A stretch of 64,000 nucleotides of DNA from Nakamurella deserti (GCF_003260015.1 NZ_QCXS01000003.1:858315-922314); one strand, 5' to 3'. Positions 1 to 8,748 are shown, counted from the first letter of the stretch. A program made the numbers and translations. The notes: generated by a model not told the origin, from the letters alone.

Positions 1-836
1 TCACCCCGCACTGCGCCGCGGTCGATCCGGGGGCGCTGGTCCGTGGTCTCGCGGATGCGGTCGTCGGGGCGGGCGTCACGCTGCACGAGTCGACGGCGGT
101 GACCTCGATCGCACCGGGCAGGGTGGTGACCGACCGGGGAACCGTGACCGCCGACGTGGTGGTGCGGGCCACCGAGGCGTACACCGCGGGACTTCCGGGC
201 GCGACCCGCGCGCTGGCTCCGGTGTATTCGCTGATCACGGCCACCGAAACGCTGACCGACGCGCAGTCGGCGGCGGTCGGGCTGCTGGACCGGCCGACGT
301 TCGGTGATCACGGCAACCTGGTGATCTACGGGCAACGCACCCACGACGGGCGCATCGTCTTCGGCGGACGCGGGGCGCCGTACCACTTCGGGTCGCGGAT
401 CCGGCCGGAGTTCGACGCGGACGCGACGGTGTTCGCGTCGTTGCGGCGGACGCTGGTGGAGCTGTTCCCGGCGCTGCGGGGCATCCGCTTCACGCACGCA
501 TGGGGTGGGCCGCTGGGGATCCCGCGGGACTGGCACGCCTCGGTCGGCTTCGACCGGGCGAGCGGGACCGCCTGGGCCGGCGGCTACGTGGGCGACGGCG
601 TGAGCACCAGCAACCTGGCCGGCCGGACGCTGGCCGACCTGATCACCGGCACGGGGTCGGAGCTGGTCACGCTGCCGTGGGTGAACCACCGGTCGCGCCG
701 GTGGGAGCCGGAGCCGCTGCGATGGGCGGGCATCAACGGGGGGCTACGGCTGGCGGCGCTGGTGGACCGGCGCGAAGCGGCGACCGGCCGACCGTCGCGG
801 CTCGGCACCGTGCTGGGGGCGTTGACCGGGGACTGA
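1..836 (+). CDS. FAD-dependent oxidoreductase (DAO family), C-terminal part
   Basis: The reading frame is open from the window edge (first full codon at 3), so the N-terminal FAD-binding Rossmann motif lies upstream and is not seen. What is visible is the second half of a glycine-oxidase/amine-oxidase-like flavoprotein: an FAD-contacting strand VVVRATEAYT, a substrate-domain sheet, and near the C-terminus WAGGYVGDGVSTSNLAGRTL, the glycine-rich segment that closes over FAD in DAO enzymes. Such proteins oxidise amines or amino acids. The resemblance is to gamma-glutamylputrescine oxidoreductases, but the substrate cannot be read from this fragment. It ends at TGA 834-836, 81 bases before the next gene. 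Confidence 0.75.
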   Translation, partial: TPHCAAVDPGALVRGLADAVVGAGVTLHESTAVTSIAPGRVVTDRGTVTADVVVRATEAYTAGLPGATRALAPVYSLITATETLTDAQSAAVGLLDRPTFGDHGNLVIYGQRTHDGRIVFGGRGAPYHFGSRIRPEFDADATVFASLRRTLVELFPALRGIRFTHAWGGPLGIPRDWHASVGFDRASGTAWAGGYVGDGVSTSNLAGRTLADLITGTGSELVTLPWVNHRSRRWEPEPLRWAGINGGLRLAALVDRREAATGRPSRLGTVLGALTGD

Positions 837-873
837 GCCGGTCCGCGCCCCGGGCCGGGCGCGCAAGGGCCGA

Positions 874-917
874 TAGGCTCGGTGCGCTGCACGAACCGAT
901 GAGAGGACCGCCCGACC
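874..917 (+). promoter_or_regulatory. candidate promoter and leader of the coiled-coil gene
   Basis: TAGGCT at 874-879 resembles an actinobacterial -10 element. It is followed by a leader of roughly 30 bases with the purine run GAGAGGA about 9 bases before the ATG at 918. This would be a leadered promoter, unlike the many leaderless ones elsewhere in the window. No clear -35 is visible. Confidence 0.3.
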
Positions 918-2882
918 ATGCCCCGACCGCTGGACGACGACGACTCGGACGGCGCCCGCGGGGGTCGCCTGCGCCGCTGGGGACGGTCCCTGATCGGCCG
1001 TGGCCGCGAGGAACAGGCCGCCGAGGAGGCGGCCGACGCCGCCGCCGCCGAGGCCGCGCGCGAGCAGGCCGAGCGGGACGCCGCCGCCGAAGCTGCGGCG
1101 GCCGCCGCGGCGGCGCAGGCCGCCGAACGTGAGCAGGCCGAACGCGCGGCCGCGGCACGGGAGGCCGCCGACGCCGAGGAGCGGCGCCGGGCCGAAGCGG
1201 CCGCTGCCGCGGAAGCGGAAGCCGCGGCGGTCGCCGAGCGCGACGCCGCCGCCCGGGCCGAGGAAGCGGCCGCTGCGCTCGAGGAAGCCATGCAGGCCGC
1301 CGCCGACCGGGAGGAGCTCGCGCGCGCCGAACGCGCGGAGACCGAACGCGCACAAGCCGAACGCGCACGCGAGCAGGCCGCCCACCGCGCCGCGCAGGAG
1401 GCGGCCGAGGCCGCCGACCGGGAACAGCTCGCGCGCGCCGAGCACGCGGAAACCGAACGCGCACAAGCCGAACGCGAACGCGAGCAGGCCGCCCACCGCG
1501 GCGCGCAGGAGGCGGCCGAGGCCGCCGACCGGGAACAGCTCGCGCGCGCCGAACACGGGGAAACCGAACGCGCACAAGCCGAACGCGAACGCGAGCAGGC
1601 CGCCCACCGCGCCGCGCAGGAAGCGGCCGAGGCCGCCGACCGGGAACAGCTCGCGCGCGCCGAACACGCGGAAACCGAACGCGCACAAGCCGAACGCGCA
1701 CGCGAGCAGGCCGCCCACCGCGCCGCGCAGGAAGCGGCCGAGGCCGCCGACCGGGAACAGCTCGCGCGCGCCGAACATGCGGAAACCGAACGCGCACAAG
1801 CCGAACGCGCACGCGAGCAGGCCGCCCACCGCGCCGCGCAGGAAGCGGCCGAGGCCGAGGAGGCCGCCGCAACGCATCGCCGCGCCGACGAGCAGGCAGC
1901 GCGCGAGGCCGCCGACCGCCGGGCCGCCGAGCAGGCGGCAGCGGTGGAAGCCGGCCGCGCGGCCGACGAACGCGCCCACGCCGCGCGGGCCGAGCGCGAG
2001 CAGATCGCCGAACGCGAGCGCGAGCAGGCCGCTCACCGCGCCGCCCGGGAGGCCACCGAGGCCGCCGACCGGCAGGCCGCCGAGGTGGCGGCGGCCGCCG
2101 AGGCCAGCCGCCTCGCGGCCGAGCGCGCCGCCCAGGAGGCGACCGCCCGTCAGGCTGCGGAGGTCGCCGCCGCGGAGGAGGCGAGCCGCCGGGCCGCGGC
2201 CGCCGGCGAGCAGGAGGCCGCTGCGCGTCAGGCCGCCGACGTCGCCGCGGTCGGGACACCCGCGTCGGCCACGGTGTCGGACGCGCACGTCCCGCCGCCG
2301 TTGAGGGAGCGACCGGCGGCGACGCTGCCACACGAGTCGGTGTTCGTGCCCTGGACGCCCGGGCCCAAGGGTGGCCGCATCGTGCTCGACAAGCTGGACG
2401 TGGCCACGAACCGCCGACTGGTCAACGCGGCCCTGGTCGAGGGGATCAACGCCGAAGGTCCCATCCACATCGAGCGTCTGGCCCGGTTGATCGCCGCGTC
2501 GTTCGAGGTGCGCAAGTTGTCGCCCGGCCGGGTCACCGACATCGCCGCGGTGATCCCGAAGTCGACCGTTCGCACAGAGGACGGCACGGTGTGCTGGCCG
2601 GCCCGGGTGGACCCCGTCGGGTACGAGGGTTTCCGCAGCTCCCCGGAACCGGAGCTCCGGCCGACCGAGCACATCCCGCGCCACGAGCTGGCCAACGCGA
2701 TGCGCGACGTGGTCACGCTGCAGGGACCGACCGCGGTGGCCGAGGTCTTCGGGATCACCCGCCGCATCTTCGGCGGGAAGCGGGTCACCGCCAACGTCGA
2801 GGCCCGCATGGCGGCGGCCCTCGACGAGGCGGTCACCGAGGGGCGCCTCGCACGCGACGGGGACATCGTCAGCGTCGGCTGA
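918..2882 (+). CDS. Ala/Glu-rich coiled-coil repeat protein with DUF3320-like C-terminal domain
   Basis: This 654-residue protein starts at ATG 918 behind a purine-rich ribosome site. A short basic N-terminus leads into about 400 residues of almost uninterrupted Ala/Glu/Arg/Gln heptad-like sequence, predicted to be a long alpha-helical rod. Inside it lie five near-identical 37-residue repeats (residues about 130-314). A Pro-rich linker precedes a globular tail (about 480-650) with the pattern of DUF3320: a paired-helix segment, then CWPARVDP, an FRSS segment, PRHELANAM and a final helical stretch. In known proteins DUF3320 closes large superfamily-I helicase-like proteins (DUF4011 type). Here no helicase is attached. 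Function is unknown; a scaffold or nucleic-acid-associated tether is inference. No signal peptide or membrane segment is seen. Confidence 0.7.
   Translation: MPRPLDDDDSDGARGGRLRRWGRSLIGRGREEQAAEEAADAAAAEAAREQAERDAAAEAAAAAAAAQAAEREQAERAAAAREAADAEERRRAEAAAAAEAEAAAVAERDAAARAEEAAAALEEAMQAAADREELARAERAETERAQAERAREQAAHRAAQEAAEAADREQLARAEHAETERAQAEREREQAAHRGAQEAAEAADREQLARAEHGETERAQAEREREQAAHRAAQEAAEAADREQLARAEHAETERAQAERAREQAAHRAAQEAAEAADREQLARAEHAETERAQAERAREQAAHRAAQEAAEAEEAAATHRRADEQAAREAADRRAAEQAAAVEAGRAADERAHAARAEREQIAEREREQAAHRAAREATEAADRQAAEVAAAAEASRLAAERAAQEATARQAAEVAAAEEASRRAAAAGEQEAAARQAADVAAVGTPASATVSDAHVPPPLRERPAATLPHESVFVPWTPGPKGGRIVLDKLDVATNRRLVNAALVEGINAEGPIHIERLARLIAASFEVRKLSPGRVTDIAAVIPKSTVRTEDGTVCWPARVDPVGYEGFRSSPEPELRPTEHIPRHELANAMRDVVTLQGPTAVAEVFGITRRIFGGKRVTANVEARMAAALDEAVTEGRLARDGDIVSVG
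1305..1859 (+). repeat. five tandem 111-bp in-frame repeats
   Basis: Copies begin with GAC at 1305, 1416, 1527, 1638 and 1749, each encoding 37 residues starting DREQLARAE (first copy DREELARAE). Copies differ by only a few substitutions (for instance REREQ versus RAREQ, and RGAQ versus RAAQ), implying recent duplication or ongoing homogenisation. The period is not a multiple of 7, so a continuous heptad would need one stutter per unit. Confidence 0.9.
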
Positions 2883-2934
2883 GGCTCGGGCGACGCCGGT
2901 GGTCCTCGACGGGGATCGCGACGGGCCGGGCGGC

Positions 2935-3022
2935 ACGCTCCGGTCCAGTGCCCGATCGGCGTCGTGACGGGGGCCAGGGCGGGACGCTCCGGTCCAGTGC
3001 CCGATCGGCGTCGTGACGGGGG
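2935..3022. repeat. two 39-bp direct repeats, 49-bp period
   Basis: A 39-base segment at 2935-2973 recurs without change at 2984-3022, in the gap between two convergent genes. Each copy contains the palindrome CCGATCGG. I see no U-tract hairpin, so this is not a classical terminator. It may be a replication-slippage duplication. Confidence 0.8.
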
Positions 3023-3102
3023 GCGGTCGTCGGGTTGCGGCAGGCTGCCGCCGTCGCCGGCCGGGCCATGCCACCGGACCTCACCCCCGACCCGCGCTGT
3101 CC

Positions 3103-3690
3103 TCACCCCCGCCGTCGCCGCACCGCCCACAGACCCCCGACCAGCAGCACCATCCCCACCGCTGCTCCGACCGCGGTCGGCCACCACACGGCCCACCCAC
3201 CCGGCTCGCCGCCGTCCATGGCTCCGCCGTCCGGCGGGGTGCGCGCGATGGCCGTCGTCGCGGCGTTCGGCGGGTGGCCGGCTCCCAGCACCGCCATCAC
3301 CTCGGGCGTGATGTCGCCGGTGGTGGCACCGCACAGGCCCACGGTGGCGGCGGCGTCGGGGACGACCAGGTACCGCCGGCCGGGCTCGAACGACATCCCG
3401 CACGCCGACGCCTGATGGTGCGTGGACACCGTCGTCGTGGGGGCGACCTGCCCGCGGTAGACCGTCTCGACCCGCAACTCCCACGTGTCGTAGCCGGTCC
3501 CGTCGGCGTCACCGGCATGGTCGGGACCACCCGCCGCCGTCGCGGTGAAGACCGTCGTCGACCTCGGGTCCTGCACCATCTCGACGAGCGGTCGTTCCAC
3601 GCACGAGCACGCCCAGGCCGGCACCGGCGCCGGCACGGTCGCCAGCCCGGCCACCATCACGGCGAGCAGCAGTGCCCAGCGGACCCTCAT
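3103..3690 (-). CDS. secreted, C-terminally anchored Cys-rich protein (TIMP/netrin-like)
   Basis: This 195-residue protein has an N-terminal signal sequence (MRVRWALLLAVMVAGLATV), followed after the likely cleavage site AWA by CSCVERP, the Cys-X-Cys opening typical of TIMP/NTR-like folds. Further cysteines occur in SACGM and GLCGA, as expected for disulfides in an exported domain. The C-terminus has one hydrophobic span (AVGAAVGMVLLVGGLWAV) and a stop-transfer RRRRG, so the mature protein would face outward from the cytoplasmic membrane. It lies 21 bases downstream of the ABC-2 exporter permease on the same strand and may be co-transcribed with it. Molecular function is unknown. Confidence 0.65.
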   Translation of the reverse strand: MRVRWALLLAVMVAGLATVPAPVPAWACSCVERPLVEMVQDPRSTTVFTATAAGGPDHAGDADGTGYDTWELRVETVYRGQVAPTTTVSTHHQASACGMSFEPGRRYLVVPDAAATVGLCGATTGDITPEVMAVLGAGHPPNAATTAIARTPPDGGAMDGGEPGGWAVWWPTAVGAAVGMVLLVGGLWAVRRRRG

Positions 3691-3711
3691 GACCTTCCCT
3701 CCGGTCGGACC

Positions 3712-4746
3712 TCAGGTGATGTCGCGCCGCCGGAACAGCGCGACGGACACCGTGAGCACCACCACCGCGTAGGCCAGCAGCACGATCCCGCCGTGCAGGT
3801 TGGACACCGGGATGAGCTCGGGGTCGAGGTTGCCGGTCTGCTGGTCGTAGACCGGGTCCCCGTACACGGTGATCCCACCGTCCTGCACCCACGCACGCAG
3901 GCCGACGGTGAACTGGTACGGCTGCAACCGCGGGCTGATGCCGCCCAGGACGGTCTCGACGACCGCGAAGTACACGAACGCCACCCCGAGAGCCGCCGCG
4001 GTGTTGCGCATCAGGTTCGCCAACCCGAACCCGAGCACGGCCATCGGCACCACCAGCAGCGCCGCCCGCACCGACACCTGCAGCGTCGTCGGCCAGAACG
4101 CGTCGGCCGACGATCCCAGTGACGACACCGGCAGGCCCCGCTGCGACATCAACAGGCGTGCGGACGACAGCCAGATCGCCTGCGCGACGAACGCCAGCAC
4201 CACCACGAGACCGAGCAGCGTCAGCAGCTTGGCCCCGAGCAACCGCAGCCGCCGGGGCTCGAAGAACAGCCAGGCCACGATGTTGCGGCTGGACCACTCG
4301 GCGCCGATGACGGTGGACGCGAGGACGAAGGCCGCCATCGCGACGGCGATCCCGACCGCCGACGTCAGGCCGGGTACCTGTTCCGGCGTGAACGGACGGG
4401 CGTCGAGGAAGTAGTCGAGCGGGAAGCTGTCCACGGTCGGCGCGACGCCGCAGGTGTCGCTCGATTCGCCGGCGGCCAGGCACGCGTCGACCGACCGCTG
4501 GATCTCGACGACCTGCTGGTCGCGCGCCACGGTGGCCTGCGCGTAGTCGGCCTCGGTCGGCTGCGCGTGCTGCGACCAGATGAACGCCATCGCGACGAGG
4601 TAGCCCACCGCGGAGACGAGCAGCAGCACCCGGGTGAACCGCCGGGCCGACAGCCGCCGCCACTCGGTCGCGAGCAGCCGGTTGAAGGTCGGTGCCTCCG
4701 CGCCGGGACCCGCCGTCGCAGACCCGGAGGTGTCGACGGCGGTCAC
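3712..4746 (-). CDS. ABC-2 type transporter permease
   Basis: This 344-residue integral membrane protein has about six hydrophobic spans: one near the N-terminus (FTRVLLLVSAVGYLVAMAFI), a large extracytoplasmic loop with two cysteines, then five spans ending in IVLLAYAVVVLTVSVALF. The layout matches ABC-2 exporters. It overlaps the upstream ATPase gene by 4 bases (ATGA), so the two are translationally coupled and form one exporter. Substrate is unknown; such pairs commonly export drugs, peptides or envelope components. Confidence 0.85.
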   Translation of the reverse strand: MTAVDTSGSATAGPGAEAPTFNRLLATEWRRLSARRFTRVLLLVSAVGYLVAMAFIWSQHAQPTEADYAQATVARDQQVVEIQRSVDACLAAGESSDTCGVAPTVDSFPLDYFLDARPFTPEQVPGLTSAVGIAVAMAAFVLASTVIGAEWSSRNIVAWLFFEPRRLRLLGAKLLTLLGLVVVLAFVAQAIWLSSARLLMSQRGLPVSSLGSSADAFWPTTLQVSVRAALLVVPMAVLGFGLANLMRNTAAALGVAFVYFAVVETVLGGISPRLQPYQFTVGLRAWVQDGGITVYGDPVYDQQTGNLDPELIPVSNLHGGIVLLAYAVVVLTVSVALFRRRDIT

Positions 4747-5693
4747 GCGGCCACCTCGGCCGCGGCCGACGGACCGGCCGCGGATCCGGGCTCACCGGTC
4801 AACGTCAGGAACACGCTCTCCAGGTCCGCCGACACCGGTGACAGCTCCGACAGGTAGAGCCCGGCGTCGCTGAGCGCCCGGGTGATCTCGGCGGCGTCGG
4901 TCACGCCACCGACCCGCAGGGTGGCGTCGTCCCGGGTGACCGTGAACCCCCGGGCCCGCAGCACGTCCGCGCCCGACGCGAGGTCGCCGACCCGGACCCG
5001 GACCTCACCGCTGCTCCCCGCGGCGAGCAGTTCCGCGACGGACCCGGACGCGATGACCGCGCCGTGCGACATGATCGCCACCCGGTCGCAGACCTGCTGG
5101 ACCTCGGCCAGCTGGTGCGACGACAGCAGCACCGTGCGGCCACCGGCCCCCAGCCGCACGATGAGCTCCCGCACCTCCTTGATGCCGGCGGCGTCGAGCC
5201 CGTTCCCCGGCTCGTCCAGGATGATCAGCTCCGGGTCCTTCAACAACGCCGCCGCGATGCCGAGGCGCTGTTTCATGCCCAGCGAGTAGCCCTTGACCCG
5301 GTCGCCGGCGCGGCCGCTCAGGTCGACCAGCTCCAGCATGGCGTCGACCCGGGACGTCGGCAGACCGGTCGCGGAGGCGAGCAGTTCGAGGTTGCGGCGC
5401 CCGCTGAACTGCGGGAAGAACAACGGCGTCTCCACCAGCGCACCGACCCGGCCGATGACCGCCGGCAGGTCGGTGGGGATCGGCCGGCCGAACATCGTCA
5501 TGGTGCCGCCGTCGGGGCGGGCCAGGCCGAGCAGCAGCCGGATGGTCGTCGTCTTGCCGGAGCCGTTGGGCCCGAGGAATCCGAAGACACCACCGGCGTC
5601 GACGGTCAGGTCCAGCCCGCGGACCGCGTGCTCGGGCGGCTTGTTGAACCGTGTGTAGGTCTTCTGCAGACCACGGATCTCGATCACTGCCAT
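4743..5693 (-). CDS. ABC transporter ATP-binding protein
   Basis: This 316-residue ATPase has Walker A GPNGSGKTTT, Q-loop region, signature YSLGMKQRLGIA, Walker B ELIILDEPGNGLD and switch histidine SSHQ, all in order and intact. A C-terminal extension of about 80 residues after the core is typical of ABC-2 exporter ATPases (CcmA/DrrA type). The ATG at 5693 has GAGGGGAC upstream. It is the first gene of an ABC-2 pair and probably of a three-gene unit with the TIMP-like protein. Confidence 0.92.
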   Translation of the reverse strand: MAVIEIRGLQKTYTRFNKPPEHAVRGLDLTVDAGGVFGFLGPNGSGKTTTIRLLLGLARPDGGTMTMFGRPIPTDLPAVIGRVGALVETPLFFPQFSGRRNLELLASATGLPTSRVDAMLELVDLSGRAGDRVKGYSLGMKQRLGIAAALLKDPELIILDEPGNGLDAAGIKEVRELIVRLGAGGRTVLLSSHQLAEVQQVCDRVAIMSHGAVIASGSVAELLAAGSSGEVRVRVGDLASGADVLRARGFTVTRDDATLRVGGVTDAAEITRALSDAGLYLSELSPVSADLESVFLTLTGEPGSAAGPSAAAEVAA

Positions 5694-5762
5694 CGGAGTC
5701 CCCTCGTCGGTCGCCCCACTATGTCAGTGATCGGCCCACCGGCCCATGGGCCTGCGTCCCGG

Positions 5763-6920
5763 TCAGCGGGCCGTCACCGGGAGGAACAGCGACCCCCGCC
5801 GGCTACCGGCGGCCGTCCGGGCCGCGACGACCAGCCAGGTGCTGAGGAGCACGGCGAACAGCACACCGGCCACGACCGCCCACCCTGCGGAACCCGTGCG
5901 CAGGGCCATCCCGTTCGCACCGGTGACACAGGTACCGACCGGGAAGGTGAACGACCACCACGTCAGGGAGAACGGCAGGCCACCGCGCCGCACGGTCCGC
6001 GCGGTAACGGTCACCGCGTACCCCGCCCACCCCAGTGCCAGGACGAGAACCACCGTCCCGTAACCGGTCCCGAAGACCGACAGGGCGTCTGCGGTCGGTC
6101 CGGGCCGTGCGACGGCGGCCGCACCGGCGAGCAGGTTCACCGCCGTCACCGACTGGCCCAGCGGTCCGAGGACGATCCACAGCGTGGGCACCATCCGCGC
6201 CGGTCCGGGCGGGAAGACCGCCAGCCGGTGGCACAGCAGGAGGATCACGACCACCGAGGCCGTCAGACTGAACCCGACCATGGCGTAGCCGGCCACCACC
6301 AGCGCGACCCGGGCCCCGCCGGCAGGCAGGTGCGGGACCAGCAGGGCACCGGTGGACGCCGAGACCATCGGCGGCACGACCGACATCAGCCACCCACCGA
6401 ACGCGCCACCGATGGTCAGCCGGTGCCGGCGCACCAGCAGGTACGGCACGACCACGGCCCCGACGAGACCGGCGAGGGTCCCGGCGATCCAGAGCGCCAC
6501 GTCGATCCCCAGCGCCCACCGCTCGCCGACGACGTCCGCTCCGACCAGGAGGGTGGCGGCCCCGACCGTCATCAGCGCCATCGGCGGGGCGCCGTAGAAG
6601 TGCGCCATCACCGGGTCGCCGAGATACCCACGGGCCGTGGTCGGACACCGCCACCAGTGCACGGCAGTCGCCACCGTCAACGCCGGCAGCAGGAACGTGG
6701 CGAGCCCCCAGAACCCGACCGCCACCGACCGCAGTCCCGGCACGGTCACGGTCAGCGAGGCGGCGGCCACCGCGACGATCCCGGTACCCATCACCGAGGC
6801 GTACCAGTTGGGGGTGAGTGCCGCGAACACCGACCGCGGGTCGGCCAGATCGGCCAGCAGACCGAACCGCACCCACCGGTGCGGCGCGGGAGCGGCGGTG
6901 GGGACGAGGATTCCGGTCAT
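5763..6920 (-). CDS. TDT-family (TehA/SLAC1-like) transporter
   Basis: This 385-residue membrane protein has about ten hydrophobic segments. The N-terminal LTPNWYASVMGTGIVAVA is the hallmark of the tellurite-resistance/dicarboxylate transporter family, and LTWWSFTFPVGT is the matching signature in the second half. TDT proteins act as anion channels or carriers for C4-dicarboxylates, sulfite or halides; the substrate here is unknown. I start it at ATG 6920 because longer frames run into the divergent LysR gene and lack membrane-protein character. The divergent regulator and the operator-like palindrome between them suggest LysR control. Confidence 0.85.
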   Translation of the reverse strand: MTGILVPTAAPAPHRWVRFGLLADLADPRSVFAALTPNWYASVMGTGIVAVAAASLTVTVPGLRSVAVGFWGLATFLLPALTVATAVHWWRCPTTARGYLGDPVMAHFYGAPPMALMTVGAATLLVGADVVGERWALGIDVALWIAGTLAGLVGAVVVPYLLVRRHRLTIGGAFGGWLMSVVPPMVSASTGALLVPHLPAGGARVALVVAGYAMVGFSLTASVVVILLLCHRLAVFPPGPARMVPTLWIVLGPLGQSVTAVNLLAGAAAVARPGPTADALSVFGTGYGTVVLVLALGWAGYAVTVTARTVRRGGLPFSLTWWSFTFPVGTCVTGANGMALRTGSAGWAVVAGVLFAVLLSTWLVVAARTAAGSRRGSLFLPVTAR

Positions 6921-6967
6921 GACGACGACCCTGCCGCCGCCGGCAGGGACCCGGTAGCCGGGCATGC

Positions 6968-6983
6968 GTTGTGGGGTTACAAC
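6968..6983. promoter_or_regulatory. LysR-type operator candidate
   Basis: GTTGTGGGGTTACAAC has 5-bp perfect arms (GTTGT/ACAAC) around a 6-base spacer and contains T-N11-A, the LysR box pattern. It lies in the 97-bp divergent gap between the TDT transporter and its LysR gene, centred about 42 bases before the presumed LysR transcription start. Confidence 0.5.
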
Positions 6984-7004
6984 CTCTGTTTGTGACGGTG
7001 GCGG

Positions 7005-7010
7005 TAGGGT
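7005..7010 (+). promoter_or_regulatory. leaderless -10 element for LysR gene
   Basis: TAGGGT is followed by 7 bases and then GTG 7018, so transcription would begin at or next to the start codon. This supports the GTG over the in-frame ATG at 7033. Confidence 0.4.
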
Positions 7011-7017
7011 CGGGGCC

Positions 7018-7953
7018 GTGCTCAGCTCCCGGATGCCCGACCTCGCCGCCCTGGAGGTGCTGCTCGCGGTGGCCCACACCGGCAGCCTGAACGCCGCGGC
7101 CCGCCAGGTCGGCGTCAGCCAGCAGGCGGTCTCGGCGCGGATCGCGGCGATCGAGACGCAGACCGGGGTACCGCTGGTCCGGCGCACCCCCCAGGGTTCC
7201 ACCCTCACCCCGGCCGGCGTGACGGTGGCGGCCTGGGCCGACCGGCTCATCGGCATCGCCTCGGAGTTCGACACCGGACTCGCCACGCTGCGCCGCGGCC
7301 GCCGCAGTCACCTGCGGCTCAGCGCCAGCCTGACCGTCGCCGAGCAGCTGCTGCCCCGCTGGCTGGTCGCGTTCCACAGTGCGGCCCGGGCGTCCGGGCG
7401 GGAGGCCACCGAGGTCACGCTGAGCGCCACCAACAGCGACCGCGTCCTCGCCGACATCCGCGCCGGTTCGGCCGATCTGGGCTTCATCGAAGGGCCGTCG
7501 GTCCCCCGCGGCATCCGCAGCCGGGTCGTCGGCCGGGACCACCTGGTGGTGGTCGCCCGGCCCGACCACCCCTGGGTGCGCCGCGGGCGGGCACTCACCG
7601 CCGAGGCGCTCAACGACACCCCGCTGGTCAGCCGCGAGGAGGGGTCCGGTACCCGCGACGCGCTGAGCACCGCCCTGCGCAAGGTGCTCGGCTCCCGCGA
7701 GCAGGCGACGCCGGTGATGGCCCTGTCGACGACCTCGGCGGTCCGGGCCGCGGTGCTGGCGGGCGCCGGTCCCGCCGTGCTGAGCGCGCTGGCGCTGGCC
7801 GACGACCTGTCCACCGGGCGGTTGCGCGCGGTACCGGTGTCGGGTCTGGACCTGTCGCGCACGCTGCGGGCGGTGTGGACGGGCCCGCCACAGCCACCGG
7901 CCGGCGCCGCCCGCGATCTGTTGAGTCACATCGTGGTCCACCATCAGCACTGA
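7018..7953 (+). CDS. LysR-family transcriptional regulator
   Basis: This 311-residue protein has an N-terminal winged helix-turn-helix with the LysR pattern (LEVLLAVAHTGSLNAAARQV, then VSQQAVSARIAAIE) and a C-terminal periplasmic-binding-like effector domain. It is transcribed divergently from the TDT transporter, the usual arrangement for a LysR regulator and its target. It ends 18 bases before the convergent HAD gene. The effector is unknown; an organic anion is a reasonable guess from the transporter family. Start GTG 7018 was chosen from the -10 spacing; ATG 7033 is the alternative. Confidence 0.88.
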   Translation: MLSSRMPDLAALEVLLAVAHTGSLNAAARQVGVSQQAVSARIAAIETQTGVPLVRRTPQGSTLTPAGVTVAAWADRLIGIASEFDTGLATLRRGRRSHLRLSASLTVAEQLLPRWLVAFHSAARASGREATEVTLSATNSDRVLADIRAGSADLGFIEGPSVPRGIRSRVVGRDHLVVVARPDHPWVRRGRALTAEALNDTPLVSREEGSGTRDALSTALRKVLGSREQATPVMALSTTSAVRAAVLAGAGPAVLSALALADDLSTGRLRAVPVSGLDLSRTLRAVWTGPPQPPAGAARDLLSHIVVHHQH

Positions 7954-7971
7954 CGCACCGCGCCCGGTGGG

Positions 7972-8748
7972 TCAGAACCAGCGTTCGAGGACCTCGGCGA
8001 CCGCGTCGTGGTGGTGCAGACCGATGACCTCGTCGGCGACGGCGTGGACCTCGGTGTGACCGTTGCCCATGGCGACGCCGTGACCGGCCCAGCTCAGCAT
8101 CTCCAGGTCGTTGGGCATGTCCCCGAAGGCGATGACGTGCGCCGGGTCGATGCCCCAGCCCTGCGCCAACCGGTCCAGGGCGGTGCCCTTGTTGACGCCG
8201 GGGGCGGCGATCTCGACGAGGCCGTCGTCGGTGGAGTAGGTGACGGCCACCCGGTCACCGGCGGCGGCCCGGGCGTGGGCGGCCAGGTCGGCCGATCCCT
8301 CGGTGCCGCGGACCAGCAGCTTGGCGACCGGCTCGGCGAGCAGCTCCGCCCGCGGTACCCGCTGGAACACCCCGTCGGCCCACGGGTGGTCGTAGCTCTC
8401 CTCGGCGAAACACGACGCGAGCTGGGTGCCCGCCCGCTCGACGGCCAGCGCGAAGCGCGGCTCGAGACGGGTGAGGTCGGCGACGAACTCCTGCGCGACG
8501 TCGGCGGTCAGCAGGGACGCCGACAGCACCTCCTGGGCGGCGATGTCGTACACGATCGCCCCGTTCATGCACACCGCGATGCCGTCGAACCCGGCGTCGA
8601 TGACCGGCCCCAACCACCAGACGGGGCGGCCGGTGGCGATGACCACCCGCGCCCCCGCCGCGTCGGCCCGCTTCAGGGCCGCCGCCGTGCGGCTCGTGAC
8701 GACCCCCAGATCGTTCAGCAGGGTCCCGTCCATGTCGGACACCACCAT
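7972..8748 (-). CDS. HAD-superfamily phosphatase, Cof type
   Basis: This 258-residue protein carries the HAD motif I SDMDGTLL at residues 4-11, motif II region VIATGRP, a conserved lysine in the KGTALDRL segment and motif III/IV FGDMPNDLEML. The C2B-type cap lies between motifs II and III, as in Cof/YbiV sugar-phosphate phosphatases. A longer in-frame extension upstream carries no HAD-like sequence, so ATG 8748 (or GTG 8766, which has GGAGG directly beside it) is the likely start. It acts in the cytoplasm on a small phosphorylated metabolite, probably a sugar phosphate or flavin precursor; the exact substrate is not determinable. Confidence 0.87.
   Translation of the reverse strand: MVVSDMDGTLLNDLGVVTSRTAAALKRADAAGARVVIATGRPVWWLGPVIDAGFDGIAVCMNGAIVYDIAAQEVLSASLLTADVAQEFVADLTRLEPRFALAVERAGTQLASCFAEESYDHPWADGVFQRVPRAELLAEPVAKLLVRGTEGSADLAAHARAAAGDRVAVTYSTDDGLVEIAAPGVNKGTALDRLAQGWGIDPAHVIAFGDMPNDLEMLSWAGHGVAMGNGHTEVHAVADEVIGLHHHDAVAEVLERWF

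Noticed and set aside
733-3074. Long Arg/Pro- and Gly/Leu-rich minus-strand frames opposite the coiled-coil gene
   Set aside because: They mirror the 111-bp repeats and have no independent ribosome site or domain; the plus-strand protein ends in a recognisable domain.
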